A stretch of DNA of 64,000 bases from UBA5536 sp964592595 (GCA_964592595.1 CAZQFH010000009.1:1-64000), one strand, 5' to 3'; numbered from the stretch's first letter, positions 1 through 9,667 are shown. Made by a program: numbers and translations. Notes: generated by a model not told the origin, from the sequence alone.

Positions 1-314
1 CTAAAGATTACTCTGCCTGGCCGTGGAAACCTGGCAAAGGTGGAAACCATTTTAGTCATGATGAGCTGAAATCCATCACGCGATAGCAGGTTGAGCACTT
101 CTATGGCATCAACGGGATTACCTTCTTTATCCAGCAAGCCGGCCGCTTTGCCCGGATGATCAACTGTGATGCCTCCAAAAATCCACGAAAGCAGCAGGTT
201 GAGCATCATCGGAATGAAAAATAGCGTTACGGGCTGTGGGAGCTTGTTGCCGATAATTGCTAGCTCGTCGAGGACACGTTTAAGAAATTCCTTTTTGGGC
301 TTTTGCTGTGTCAT
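1..314 (-). CDS. AbgT-family transporter, N-terminal fragment cut by window edge
   Basis: About 104 residues are visible, starting with ATG at 314 and running off the left edge without a stop. The translation begins MTQQKPKKEFLKRVLDEL, has a hydrophobic segment at about residues 30-48, a polar loop, and then LIMTKMVSTFARF. This arrangement (short cytoplasmic N-terminus, 'GNKLPQPVTLFF' entering the first membrane helix, then 'MVxxFxxF') matches the start of the AbgT family, inner-membrane transporters linked to p-aminobenzoyl-glutamate uptake or antimetabolite efflux. Family assignment rests on pattern recognition of the N-terminus only; substrate cannot be inferred. It is divergent from the acyl-CoA synthetase at 714. 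Confidence 0.7.
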   Translation of the reverse strand, partial: MTQQKPKKEFLKRVLDELAIIGNKLPQPVTLFFIPMMLNLLLSWIFGGITVDHPGKAAGLLDKEGNPVDAIEVLNLLSRDGFQLIMTKMVSTFARFPRPGRVIF

Positions 315-713
315 GAGTTTGTGTTGTTGTCGTTTGTAAATCGGTATTGCGTGACTGTAATAATGTTTACAGAAGATTGAAAACATTACAATCTGATGCA
401 GATTCAAAAGCTGTGGTCAAGTGGCGTTTTTATCGAGCATATCAACTATTTTAATACACTGTAGCACAATGGTTAGAGTAAAATTATCATTGAGGTGTTA
501 TAAAAAATCATAAAGACTTTTTTTTGACTTTTTTACTTTTCCTGTAATGTATTTTATCGCTTATCAGTGTTTGAATTTTTTTTTTGCTACTTCAACAACC
601 TGGCAATCTGATCAAGTGAAATTTGTTTGCCTAATTGAAATTTGATATTTAAAAACCTTAACTTGCAGGCAATTTAGTAGTAATGTACTGCAATTTAATC
701 TAAACCGACTTCT
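315..713. other. Intergenic region between divergent genes
   Basis: This 399-base gap separates the leftward transporter from the rightward acyl-CoA synthetase and must hold both promoters. It is AT-rich with several T runs around 520-590. Two copies of TGAAATTTG (617-625 and 636-644) approach the -7 box TAnnTTTG but lack its first T, so neither is called as a promoter. No convincing small gene, RNA or hairpin terminator was seen. Confidence 0.5.
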
Positions 714-2363
714 ATGACCAAAACTACAGCAGTGCAGCTGCACGTGCTTTTTGAGGATATCATTCGCAAAAATGCTACAAGAGATGCTTTTTCTGATTAT
801 GGTGCTGAAACAAATACCTACCAACAGGTAGCTGAGCAAATACTTGTTTTGCAGGATATTTTTAAAAATTCCGGTATTCAAAAGGGAGATAAAATTGCGC
901 TTACAGGCCATAACAGTTCAGTCTGGGCGATTACTTTTCTGGGGATACTGTCCTATGGTGCTGTAGTGGTTCCTATCCTGCCTGATTTCTCGACCGAGAA
1001 TATCCATCATATTGTAAATCATTCTGATTCAAAGCTTTTATTTGCCTCGGCTTCGGTTTTGAGACGTATCGATCATGAGCATCTTCCTAAAATTGTAGGA
1101 ATCATAAGCCTGGTGAATCATGAAGTGCCATATGACCCCAAAGGCAAATTAAAAACAGCTTTGGATACGGCGGTTGCGGCGAAGCAACAACAGCATAATG
1201 CGCTTGAATCACTCAGATTTACACCTGGCAAGCCGGATGATGTTGCCGTTATTTCTTATACCAGTGGTACTTCCGGTTTTACTAAAGGAGTGATGCTGCC
1301 CCAACGCAGTCTTTGGTCGAACATTATTTTCGCACAAGAGCATATGCCTTTGAATGCAGGGGATCAGATCGTTTCTTTCCTTCCACTGGCGCATGTTTTT
1401 GGCTTGCTATTCGAGTTTTTATTTCCTTTCACGAGGGGGTGTCATGTGCATTTTCTTACCAAAGTTCCTTCGCCGGCCATCGTTACAAAAGCCTTTGGCG
1501 AGATCAGACCACACCTCATACTTTCTGTTCCATTGGTAATCGAAAAGATTTATAAAAAGCGCATACTGCCGAAGATTGATAAGCCTGTGATGAAACTGCT
1601 GCTTAAGACACCTGTTATCAGTGGTGTAATAGAACAGAAGGTGAATAAAGCCTTAACTGAAACCTTTGGGGAGCGTTTTAGCGAAATCGTGATTGGCGGC
1701 GCGCCAATTAGTGAAGAAGTTGAGCAGTTTTTCCGTAAGATAGGGTTCCGTTATACCGTTGGTTATGGCATGACCGAATGCGGGCCGTTGATCAGCTATA
1801 TCGGGTATAAAAAGTCAAAATTTCGCTCAGCGGGTAAAGTGGTCGATCGGATGCAGATAAGAATCTCAAAGAACGATCCCGACACTGAAACCGGCGAGGT
1901 GCAGGTAAAAGGCGATAACGTGATGCTTGGTTACTATAAAAATGAAGCTGATACCAAAAAAGCTTTTACGGAGGACGGCTGGCTTCGCACAGGCGATCTG
2001 GGGTATTTGGATGCCGATGGTTACCTTTACCTGAAAGGTCGGAGCAAGAATATGTTGCTTGGGCCTTCCGGGCAAAATATCTATCCCGAAGAGCTGGAAG
2101 CTCGTATCATGAATCTGCCCTGTGTGGCCGAATGCGTGGTTAAACAACAAAATGGAAAGCTTGTAGCCATGATTTATCCCGACAGGGAAGCCATGGAATG
2201 CGATCGACTTGATTTTCCTGACATAGAAAATAAAATGAAGGAAATGCTTAAGCATCTCAATAAGGAACTCCCTGCTTATGAACAAATTAGTGGTGTCGAA
2301 ATTGTAGATATAGAGTTTGTGAAAACCCCGAAAAAGAATATCAAAAGGTATTTGTACACTTGA
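714..2363 (+). CDS. AMP-binding long-chain acyl-CoA synthetase-like protein
   Basis: This 549-residue protein is an adenylate-forming enzyme, expected to activate a fatty or other carboxylic acid with ATP and CoA. The P-loop motif SYTSGTSGFTKG lies at residues 181-192, the core motif GYGMTECGP at about 349-357, the hinge region GDLGYLDADGYLYLKGR near 427-443, and the C-terminal catalytic-lysine region KKNIKR in the last ten residues. Length fits FadD/FACL enzymes (500-600 aa). The ATG at 714 directly precedes a normal N-terminus. The gene stands alone with no beta-oxidation neighbours, so a role in general fatty-acid activation is an inference and the exact substrate is unknown. Confidence 0.88.
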   Translation: MTKTTAVQLHVLFEDIIRKNATRDAFSDYGAETNTYQQVAEQILVLQDIFKNSGIQKGDKIALTGHNSSVWAITFLGILSYGAVVVPILPDFSTENIHHIVNHSDSKLLFASASVLRRIDHEHLPKIVGIISLVNHEVPYDPKGKLKTALDTAVAAKQQQHNALESLRFTPGKPDDVAVISYTSGTSGFTKGVMLPQRSLWSNIIFAQEHMPLNAGDQIVSFLPLAHVFGLLFEFLFPFTRGCHVHFLTKVPSPAIVTKAFGEIRPHLILSVPLVIEKIYKKRILPKIDKPVMKLLLKTPVISGVIEQKVNKALTETFGERFSEIVIGGAPISEEVEQFFRKIGFRYTVGYGMTECGPLISYIGYKKSKFRSAGKVVDRMQIRISKNDPDTETGEVQVKGDNVMLGYYKNEADTKKAFTEDGWLRTGDLGYLDADGYLYLKGRSKNMLLGPSGQNIYPEELEARIMNLPCVAECVVKQQNGKLVAMIYPDREAMECDRLDFPDIENKMKEMLKHLNKELPAYEQISGVEIVDIEFVKTPKKNIKRYLYT

Positions 2364-2519
2364 TTTTGCATGCCTATCATGAACAATGAACACAGATCAA
2401 CGAATTTCTTCGTATGATAATTCTCTATAGGAAGAAAAGAAAATCAAAGTCTCTGATAATAAAAATGTAGGTAATTGATATATAACAAGGTATTGAAATG
2501 GTATTTATCAATTCGTTTC

Positions 2520-4760
2520 TCATTTTAATTTTTCATAAACTTTTTCACACAACAGACTGCTTATATACATTGAAAGCCGTTTATTCATTTCGGGCTGGGA
2601 ATAATAGCAAACAACGGGAAGCACCCATTCCAGCAATGCCATATAATAGGGGATGATATCGGGATTTCCCTGTGTGCTTTCAAAGGCATATTTTCTCATT
2701 TTTAATGCCAGAGCCATATGTTTCTGTGCTTTTTCCTGATGTTGCCCGGTATAGGTAAATTCCGGAATTTCCTGCAGGCTTTTAGCAGCATAAAAACCGC
2801 TAATAAAATGCAGGTATGCATTCATATCATCCTGATTTTCCAATGGGGCATTATCAGTCAGGAATATTGCTTCCAATCTTGCAAAATCGGAGATGACAGA
2901 CCGCGGTTTGGTCTCAGAAAAATCGATCAGATAAATATTCCTGTTTTCATCCAGCAGGATGTTTTGCATGTTTAAATCGCCATGACAAATCCCTTCGAAA
3001 TAGTGGATACCCTGGTCTCTGCGTTTCGGGTATTCGTGTTTCAAAAACCAATAGGGATTTAAGACAGGACGGCTGCTTTCTGCGATTTCTATATACTGAT
3101 CATCAGCATTAATGGAGAAAAGATCGGATACGGTTTGGTAAATATGTGGAAAAAAGGTTAAGGTTGGATCATGGTCTTTGAAGGGAAAAATAGTTGATTT
3201 TACGGGCTGACCATACCAGGGCTTTAAAATCTTGAGGAATATCTTATCGAACAGCGGTCCTAAAATTTCCATTTTTTCTTGATGGAAATAGTGTGTCAAC
3301 CATTTAAGTTGGGATTCTTCGCCGCCAATGCCTACAAAATTGTACACCAAAGCACCTTTGTCGCCTTGAAATTCAGTGCCGAGTACTGATGCGCTGTTAT
3401 TAAAAATATAAGGGAGGGCGTATTGCTGACAGCGTTCCGATTCCCTTGTAATCATTGCGCGGTTGGCTACCTTGAGCACAGTAGGCCGTAATTTCCTTTC
3501 ATGCTTATCGAAAGAAGCGACTTGAAAAGTCTGCGCCGAAAATCCTCCATGCAGAGGTTCAATTACCACACGGGCAGCATCGGCATAAAGTTTACGAATC
3601 AAAAAACGCTGATAAGGTTCGAGGGTCAGCTGTTCGTTTGTTTCAATTTTCAAACGTTGCGAATCAGCATCTGCGATACCCTCAGGGAAAAAGAGCCAGG
3701 CAATGGGATCCTGTAGTTTTTCATCAACCAAAATAGATTCAAGCGCGATAATATTATCGATGTTTAAACTATCGGTCAAGAATTTTGAAAACGAAGTGGT
3801 ATCATCGGCTTGATGCAGTGTTTCAAGTTTGAATGACAAACCAACAGCATTGCTTGCACCAGCCTTGACAATAATTTGCTGATGAAAATAGGGTAGCTGC
3901 TGCCAAAGTTCCCTGTTGTCTTTTTCGGCTTCAACATCCAGTACGATACTCAATGAAGGATTTTCAGGGTCGCGGTTTAGTAGAACTATCAGCGCACTTT
4001 CCTTGAATTGCTGTTGTTGCTTTGCCAGTCTGGATGCCGAAATAAATTCCTGCATCATCATCTGAAGTTCTTTTGTTGCTAAAATACCCGATGCCCGCCC
4101 GCTAAAAGAAACAGCTCCGAGGGATAATACGGCAATGTTAGCAGCATCCGAAGCAAGCCTGAAATCAGCAGGAATTCTAGTATCATCGGGCATAAACCCG
4201 GCGCAAGTTCCGGCAGTTACAAATAAACCATGAGCCGTATCTTCTGTTAGTTCCGTTTCTGCTGAAGCACCATAGCCAATCGACAATACAAGTTCATGAC
4301 ATCCTATCATATCAATCGGTTTCCAATATAGCAGTGGTAATTTTGCTTTGCAGTCTGCCCGAAATCGAAAGGTTTTGTTGCCCATTTTAAAATCGATGGG
4401 TTCAGCACAGTCAGACTGCAATTTTTCGATTTCCAAAGCAGCCAGCTCTGTCGTTTCGACAAGATTAAAAACACGGTGCAGACCGGCCATTTCAATTACC
4501 TGAAAAACCTCAGGTAATAAACCGGTAATAATCAGTTTGCCCCTGGCAGCGAGCATTTTTTTATGGGATTTAAGTAGAATGCGTATGCCGGCACTCGAAA
4601 GGTAAGCACAGTGTCCCAAATCGATAATCAGGAAGCTGGTAGAAGCCAGCAGTGGCTCAACCGCCATTTCAAAATGGGTACTACTTAATGCATCCAACCG
4701 GCCCGAAACCTTTAATATCGGGGCAGTCTTTTCATTTTGAATGAGTTCGAAGCTGTTCAT
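2520..4760 (-). CDS. STAS domain fused to APH-like kinase domain
   Basis: The 746-residue protein has three parts. Residues 1-105 form a STAS (anti-sigma-factor antagonist) domain; S56 in YLSSAGIRILL sits where SpoIIAA and RsbV are phosphorylated. Residues about 110-400 are a mixed region with GYGASAETELTEDTAHGLF and AGTCAGFMPDDTRIP, which I cannot name securely. The C-terminal 340 residues are an aminoglycoside-phosphotransferase/choline-kinase fold: glycine-rich loop GGFSAQTFQV, a TVLKV lysine, catalytic HGDLNMQN (about 593-600) and metal-binding IDFSE. Key residues look intact. The natural reading is a signalling protein in which a kinase is joined to a possible phospho-acceptor. No sigma factor, GHKL kinase or PP2C phosphatase lies beside it. 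It is followed upstream by the two-domain binding lipoprotein, 97 bases away and same strand. The domain reading is firm; the function is inferred. Confidence 0.75.
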   Translation of the reverse strand: MNSFELIQNEKTAPILKVSGRLDALSSTHFEMAVEPLLASTSFLIIDLGHCAYLSSAGIRILLKSHKKMLAARGKLIITGLLPEVFQVIEMAGLHRVFNLVETTELAALEIEKLQSDCAEPIDFKMGNKTFRFRADCKAKLPLLYWKPIDMIGCHELVLSIGYGASAETELTEDTAHGLFVTAGTCAGFMPDDTRIPADFRLASDAANIAVLSLGAVSFSGRASGILATKELQMMMQEFISASRLAKQQQQFKESALIVLLNRDPENPSLSIVLDVEAEKDNRELWQQLPYFHQQIIVKAGASNAVGLSFKLETLHQADDTTSFSKFLTDSLNIDNIIALESILVDEKLQDPIAWLFFPEGIADADSQRLKIETNEQLTLEPYQRFLIRKLYADAARVVIEPLHGGFSAQTFQVASFDKHERKLRPTVLKVANRAMITRESERCQQYALPYIFNNSASVLGTEFQGDKGALVYNFVGIGGEESQLKWLTHYFHQEKMEILGPLFDKIFLKILKPWYGQPVKSTIFPFKDHDPTLTFFPHIYQTVSDLFSINADDQYIEIAESSRPVLNPYWFLKHEYPKRRDQGIHYFEGICHGDLNMQNILLDENRNIYLIDFSETKPRSVISDFARLEAIFLTDNAPLENQDDMNAYLHFISGFYAAKSLQEIPEFTYTGQHQEKAQKHMALALKMRKYAFESTQGNPDIIPYYMALLEWVLPVVCYYSQPEMNKRLSMYISSLLCEKVYEKLK

Positions 4761-4857
4761 CTTTTTAATTTTTCATTCTTGGGCTTTGCTCTCTATTTCA
4801 AATGTTTGCCTTATAATCTGATAGGCTTAAAGCTAATAAATTATAATAATTTGATCG

Positions 4858-6339
4858 TTAAGGCATTGGAACTCCTTCGAACCACTCATTCCATATCGTT
4901 TCGAATGTGCCATCTGCCTTCATGGCATCAAGGTGACTTTGCCATTGCTGGACAGTACTGGCAGGTGTGCTGAGGCTGAATGCGATATAACCCTTAAAGT
5001 TAAGTGCTTCCATTTGTTGTGTAAGATTGCTTATAGGAATATCGTTCAAATCAGCCAACCATTTTATACTCACATCGGTAAGGAGCAGCGCATCAACTTC
5101 GCCTGTAATAAGTTGATTAAAAGCATCCTGAGGTGTGATTGCCGTAGCTACAATGTTTGGAAAATCATTGTTAATAAGAAAATCATGGGTAAACCAACCT
5201 TTTGGCGTGGCTATCGATTGAAGTGCTTTAGCTTGATCAAGTGTTTCAATAGTGAGTCCCGAAGGTGCCAGGGTGTAAAAATGTGATCTGCTTGAAGAAA
5301 CCGGGCCTACCCACTGAAACATATTTTCGCGTTCCGGCGTGCGGGCGGTATTAAACAGGGCGCTGTTTGGCAGGTATTGCACAATGTCATAAGCATTATT
5401 CCACAAAGTCAGGTTGATGTTGTTGAGATAGCCTGTTCTTGTCATAATTTCTTTCACAATATCTACGGAGGAGCCTCTAACTTCAGCTGAGGTACCATGG
5501 CCATATTCAAAGCTGCTCGGTGGTGAATTTTCAGTATAAAGTTGAATGGTTCCTGCGATGTAATTTTCAGGCATAAATGGTATGTAATTCCTTACAATTG
5601 ATACCGTACTTTTATCTTCAATCATCGATTTTATCTCATGCTGAACATTGTTTACTACTGCATCACTTACATCATTTGAAAAAGCAATATAATAATAAAC
5701 AGTTCGGTAGCTTGTTACCACATGGACGTTTTCCAAATAATAACCCGAAGGAAGTGCGGAAATTAAATGGTAAAAATCGCTGGCAATAAATCGTATCTCA
5801 CTATTCATAAATGCCTCCAGTGCCTCACTGTAGGTTTCGAAATAGACCAGATTTGTAAAACCCATTTCTTCGAGGGTAGTAGTTTCCCACCAGTCGGTTA
5901 CTACTGCTATCGAAGGAAGCTGTTTACACTCTTCAATGGGCAGGGGAAAGACAAAGTTCGATTCTCCATTTTCAAATAGGGCATACATTCCCTTACTTGT
6001 CGGACCAGCCCATTTGAACAAATCAGCGCGTTCAGGGATATACGTTGTTGATAACAGTGCTTTATTGGGGCCACTTAAGATCGCATTATAGGCTTTCTGC
6101 CATGAATTGGTCATGCTCATTTCCATATCGACACCTGCATTTTGCATGGCCTCGGCAGCAATATCAGCATCTATTCCAACAATTTTCTCATTGTCAGTAA
6201 AAACGTAAGGAACAAATTCGCTGCCGAAAACCTGAATGGTTTCTTCATTGTTGTTGTCCTCTTTTTTGCAGCTGTTTAGGATGAAAAATGCTGAGATCAT
6301 TAAAAGTGAAGCAGTGATCAGCAATAGCTTGGTTTTCAT
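4858..6339 (-). CDS. Lipoprotein with two tandem family-3 solute-binding domains
   Basis: The start is placed at the ATG preceding MKTKLLLITASLLMISAFF, because an upstream in-frame ATG at 6435 would add 32 residues before an otherwise good lipoprotein signal ending in NSC at the lipobox. The mature protein (about 470 residues) contains two copies of the periplasmic family-3 substrate-binding fold. Copy one has 'VGIDADIAAEAMQ' and 'TTYIPERADLFKWAGP'; copy two has 'GSSVDIVKEIMTRTG' and 'TARTPERENMFQWVGP', so the characteristic ligand-arginine region is duplicated. Such domains bind amino acids or similar small polar molecules. No ABC permease or ATPase is next to it, so a sensing role is as likely as transport. 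It is upstream of and codirectional with the STAS-kinase gene. Confidence 0.8.
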   Translation of the reverse strand: MKTKLLLITASLLMISAFFILNSCKKEDNNNEETIQVFGSEFVPYVFTDNEKIVGIDADIAAEAMQNAGVDMEMSMTNSWQKAYNAILSGPNKALLSTTYIPERADLFKWAGPTSKGMYALFENGESNFVFPLPIEECKQLPSIAVVTDWWETTTLEEMGFTNLVYFETYSEALEAFMNSEIRFIASDFYHLISALPSGYYLENVHVVTSYRTVYYYIAFSNDVSDAVVNNVQHEIKSMIEDKSTVSIVRNYIPFMPENYIAGTIQLYTENSPPSSFEYGHGTSAEVRGSSVDIVKEIMTRTGYLNNINLTLWNNAYDIVQYLPNSALFNTARTPERENMFQWVGPVSSSRSHFYTLAPSGLTIETLDQAKALQSIATPKGWFTHDFLINNDFPNIVATAITPQDAFNQLITGEVDALLLTDVSIKWLADLNDIPISNLTQQMEALNFKGYIAFSLSTPASTVQQWQSHLDAMKADGTFETIWNEWFEGVPMP

Positions 6340-6573
6340 GAACTTTGTTTTAATGGTTTTTCCTATAAAATTCCATTTTGGGATTTGATTGTATAAAAAT
6401 ATGGAATCTTTTAATCCGTTAAAGGGTTCCCTCAATAAAAAAGTATGGGTTTAATTGAATACCCGCAAAAATTCATTACTATAGAGAGCAATGCAGGAGG
6501 GAAATGAATAAATCCAATAGATGAAATTTATGCCGTAATCCGATAATTCATGGATGGATCTATTAACAAAGGC

Positions 6574-9525
6574 TTAATCCAACAGACGCAGCATTTCTTC
6601 AATTTTTGGCCTGCTGGTATCAGTTGTATCAAGAATCTGATCTGCCAGATCGGTTTTGTATTGCTGCAGTCCCAGAATCTTTTCTTCTACGGTATCTTTG
6701 CTGATAAAGCGGTAAACAAACACTTTTTTATCCTGCCCGATGCGATGTGCGCGACTCAAAGCCTGTAATTCGGCAGCAGGATTCCACCATGGATCGAGCA
6801 TAAACACATAGCCGGCTTCAGTGAGGTTGAGTCCGAAGCCACCAGCTTTGAGCGAGATCAAAAAAACTTTTGTTTGATCATCATCCTTAAAGCTTTGAAT
6901 CACCTTTTCGCGATTTCTTGTGGAGCCGGTAAGCATGGCGTATTGATGCTTTTCGTCGTCAAGCCATTTAGCATAAAGCTTCAGATGGGTGGTGAAGGAA
7001 GAGAAAATCAGAACTTTCTGGCCTTCATCGAGCAGGGTATTCAGTTTTTCGGTTACCAACAGGAATTTACCGCTTTCCGTAATAGCTTCTTTCAAAACTA
7101 ATGCAGGATGATTGGCTATTTGCCTCAAACGCATCAGTGCCCTGAGTACCAATACGGGCAGCGAAACCTTTTGTTCTGGTGATTCCTGATTGTGTAAAAT
7201 GACATTCCTGAGCTGACTTTTTTCTGTTTCATACACCTCTTGTTGATCGGGAAGCATTTCGCAATAGCTGATGATTTCCGTAAGCGGAGGAAGCTCAGTG
7301 GCTACCGCCTGTTTGGTTCTGCGCAGTATAAAAGGCTTGATAATGCGCTTCAGGCTGGCAGCGGCAGCTTCATCGCCAAATTTTGTTAAAGGTGTTACAT
7401 AATAATTTTCAAACTGATCCTTATTACCCAATAAGCCTGGATTGGCAAACTCCATCTGCGACCGCAGATCATAAAGGCTATTTTCGATGGGTGTGCCTGT
7501 CATAGCGATGCCGGTTTCCCTGACCAGCCCATATGCAGCTACAGTGGTTTTGGTGCTTGTGTTTTTTATGACCTGGCTCTCATCAAGTACAACAAATTTA
7601 AAATCAATGGTTTTTAAAATTTCAATATCGTTGCGAAGGGTGCCATAAGTTGTCAGAATAATAGGTTGTTTGCGCCATTGCTCTTCCGAAAGTTTGCGAT
7701 CAGTGCCTGTATAATTGATGTAATTCAAATGGGGAGCAAAGCGCCTGAACTCGTTTATCCAGTTGTGAATCAGTGAGGCTGGCATCACAATTAAGCTGGG
7801 TTTTTGGGTAAGGTTTTCTTTTGGATCTTCGGGCTCTGGCCCGGAAGTTGCAAACAGATCCAATTGTTTTCCCGGCGATAGGGTGGTAAGGGGAGTGGTC
7901 TTTTTGTTGAAGCTTCCGTTTGGATACCAATGTAATAACAAACTAATGATTTGCAGGGTTTTACCAAGTCCCATATCATCAGCGAGAATGCCGCCGAAGG
8001 ATTGTTTCGATAGCCAGATCAGCCATTGAAACCCAATTTTTTGATAGGTTCTGAGCTGCGCCTTATAGAGTGGAGGATAGGGCAAAAGTTCGCTGGCTTT
8101 TTTTGGAAAAATTTCCTGAGGGTCGTACACTTTGGTGTCAGGAATCAACATCTCATGCTGCTTTTTGATCCTGAGTCGCTCATGTTCGGCATGTTTGGCA
8201 TGTACTAATAAACCGCGATACTGGCTAAACCAGGCTTCAGGGATCAGAAAGCTTTGTCCGTTTTTCAGCTTATAAATTCTTTCCCCATTGAGCAGGTGAT
8301 TTTTGAGTGCTACAAATGGGAACTCCAGCTCGCCTGCCTGTACCATCATGTGCAGATCGAACCAATCCCGTTCGATGGTATAATCAGTTTGTAAATGCGG
8401 TTTGGCAAGCAAAAAGACTTTTTCGGTATGTTGTATGATCTTAATATTTTGTTTTTCAAATTCTTTTTGAAGATTTTGCATATGAGTAACGAGCGCATAC
8501 AGCTGCTTTTCATTGTTGTTGTTGGGGTCGTTTTTACTTGTTTCCTTCAGTTGAAAAAATGCCTGATCCTGCATAAAATCCAGCTTTTTTATGCTCTCTA
8601 TAAAGCTGTTTTCAAGCTTTAAATTTCTTCTAAACCGCTTAAAAACAAAGCCATCATGATTGGCATGCAGGCTCGTAAAGCGCAGCTGCTTTTGTTGGGG
8701 ATAAATAATTTTGTTGTTATAACCAAAACTCAGCGTTAGGCCATAAGTGCCATCCCAGTTTTGTTCCATCCGCAGCTGGGGTTTTGGTGTTATAATCAGG
8801 TCAATCAATTCAAAACCTTCGGCATAAATTTCGGTTCGGTTTGCAAACTTCTTGATGAAGCGCTCGAAATACTGTTTTTCGGCCCTGCGTGGTATTTCAA
8901 CCGTGTCTTTTTTTAGGAAAGGAAGGAACAGCTTACCGTTGATTACTGTATCGAAATGAAGGATTTTTTGCTGATGAATCAGCAGACAGGGTTCATGACT
9001 TAAGAGCAGGGTGTCAAGTTGAAGATTCAATGGTTTTTCTTCATGAAAAACCTTTAACTGGTAGAGGGTTTTTTCTGCTGTCCGCTTAAAATGCAGTTCT
9101 GTTTTACCAGCCTGCGCCGGATAATGCAATAGCTGATCGGGATACAGATTTGGCCAGCTGAAACCCGCATAAACCGGAATGTCGTATTGAAGTGCCACCA
9201 ATAATATTTTATGCATCTGCTTCCAGACAAAAGGCAAAACGACTTCTTCGCGTTTTTGACTACTTAACGACTCAAAAAACGGAGTAGGTTGCAATTTCTT
9301 TTTCGAGAAGCGATTGGCCAGTTCCTGCGTATCAAGACTTAGTGCCAGTTCGTAAAGCGTCTTTTCCCATGCTGCTGTAAGACCAGCAAATTCCAAAGTC
9401 GAAAAAGCTTGCTCTGCTGTTAGGAAGTTCTTGTTTTCACTGATGGTGAGGTAAGGCAGGAGTATCCATCCCAGGAAACGATTTTTCCGCGCTACAAGCA
9501 CAAGATTTGGATAAGCTGCCTCCAT
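6574..9525 (-). CDS. SNF2-family DEAD/DEAH-box ATPase/helicase
   Basis: A 983-residue SNF2/Rad54-like translocase. The C-terminal half carries the helicase motifs in order: motif I DDMGLGKT (about 516-523), Ia near IVMPASLIHNW, motif II DESQ (about 645), III AMTGTPIENS, then motif IV-VI with FSSFTTHL, 'GLNLTEAGYVFMLDPWWNP' and AHRIGQDKKV (about 925). The N-terminal 480 residues are poorly conserved and presumably bind a partner or DNA. Bacterial members are commonly associated with RNA polymerase recycling or DNA repair, but this one lacks informative neighbours. The start ATG at 9525 lies immediately downstream of a strong -7 box (9533-9540), suggesting a leaderless mRNA. The next gene on this strand is the IS transposase. 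Confidence 0.9.
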   Translation of the reverse strand: MEAAYPNLVLVARKNRFLGWILLPYLTISENKNFLTAEQAFSTLEFAGLTAAWEKTLYELALSLDTQELANRFSKKKLQPTPFFESLSSQKREEVVLPFVWKQMHKILLVALQYDIPVYAGFSWPNLYPDQLLHYPAQAGKTELHFKRTAEKTLYQLKVFHEEKPLNLQLDTLLLSHEPCLLIHQQKILHFDTVINGKLFLPFLKKDTVEIPRRAEKQYFERFIKKFANRTEIYAEGFELIDLIITPKPQLRMEQNWDGTYGLTLSFGYNNKIIYPQQKQLRFTSLHANHDGFVFKRFRRNLKLENSFIESIKKLDFMQDQAFFQLKETSKNDPNNNNEKQLYALVTHMQNLQKEFEKQNIKIIQHTEKVFLLAKPHLQTDYTIERDWFDLHMMVQAGELEFPFVALKNHLLNGERIYKLKNGQSFLIPEAWFSQYRGLLVHAKHAEHERLRIKKQHEMLIPDTKVYDPQEIFPKKASELLPYPPLYKAQLRTYQKIGFQWLIWLSKQSFGGILADDMGLGKTLQIISLLLHWYPNGSFNKKTTPLTTLSPGKQLDLFATSGPEPEDPKENLTQKPSLIVMPASLIHNWINEFRRFAPHLNYINYTGTDRKLSEEQWRKQPIILTTYGTLRNDIEILKTIDFKFVVLDESQVIKNTSTKTTVAAYGLVRETGIAMTGTPIENSLYDLRSQMEFANPGLLGNKDQFENYYVTPLTKFGDEAAAASLKRIIKPFILRRTKQAVATELPPLTEIISYCEMLPDQQEVYETEKSQLRNVILHNQESPEQKVSLPVLVLRALMRLRQIANHPALVLKEAITESGKFLLVTEKLNTLLDEGQKVLIFSSFTTHLKLYAKWLDDEKHQYAMLTGSTRNREKVIQSFKDDDQTKVFLISLKAGGFGLNLTEAGYVFMLDPWWNPAAELQALSRAHRIGQDKKVFVYRFISKDTVEEKILGLQQYKTDLADQILDTTDTSRPKIEEMLRLLD

Positions 9526-9532
9526 AGGCTGG

Positions 9533-9540
9533 CAAAAGTA
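9533..9540 (-). promoter_or_regulatory. -7 promoter box TACTTTTG for the SNF2 gene
   Basis: On the minus strand the bases read TACTTTTG, an exact TAnnTTTG match. It ends 8 bases before the ATG at 9525, so the expected start of transcription falls within 0-5 bases of the start codon. No clear -33 TTTG was picked out. Confidence 0.55.
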
Positions 9541-9659
9541 GGGAATGCCTTTAAATTATAGGAAAATGTTGTGTAAAAATTCAAAACATCTTCAAGAATT
9601 CATTGAACTTGACTTGTTAGAACTTGAAAATGGTGAAAAAACAAATGAAATTGAATAGA

Positions 9660-9667
9660 CAAAGATA
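9660..9667 (-). promoter_or_regulatory. Second candidate -7 box TATCTTTG upstream of SNF2 gene
   Basis: Minus-strand TATCTTTG matches TAnnTTTG and would give a leader of about 125 bases for the SNF2 gene. It lies just outside the inferred left end of the insertion element. It may be the older promoter of the gene, or chance. Confidence 0.35.

Noticed and set aside
315..713. Promoter boxes in the first intergenic region
   Set aside because: The two TGAAATTTG motifs lack the first T of TAnnTTTG; too weak to call.
1209..2393. Antisense reading frames inside the acyl-CoA synthetase gene
   Set aside because: These frames are low-complexity or lack family patterns; they are shadows of the real gene. 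The same holds for the other opposite-strand frames inside strong genes.
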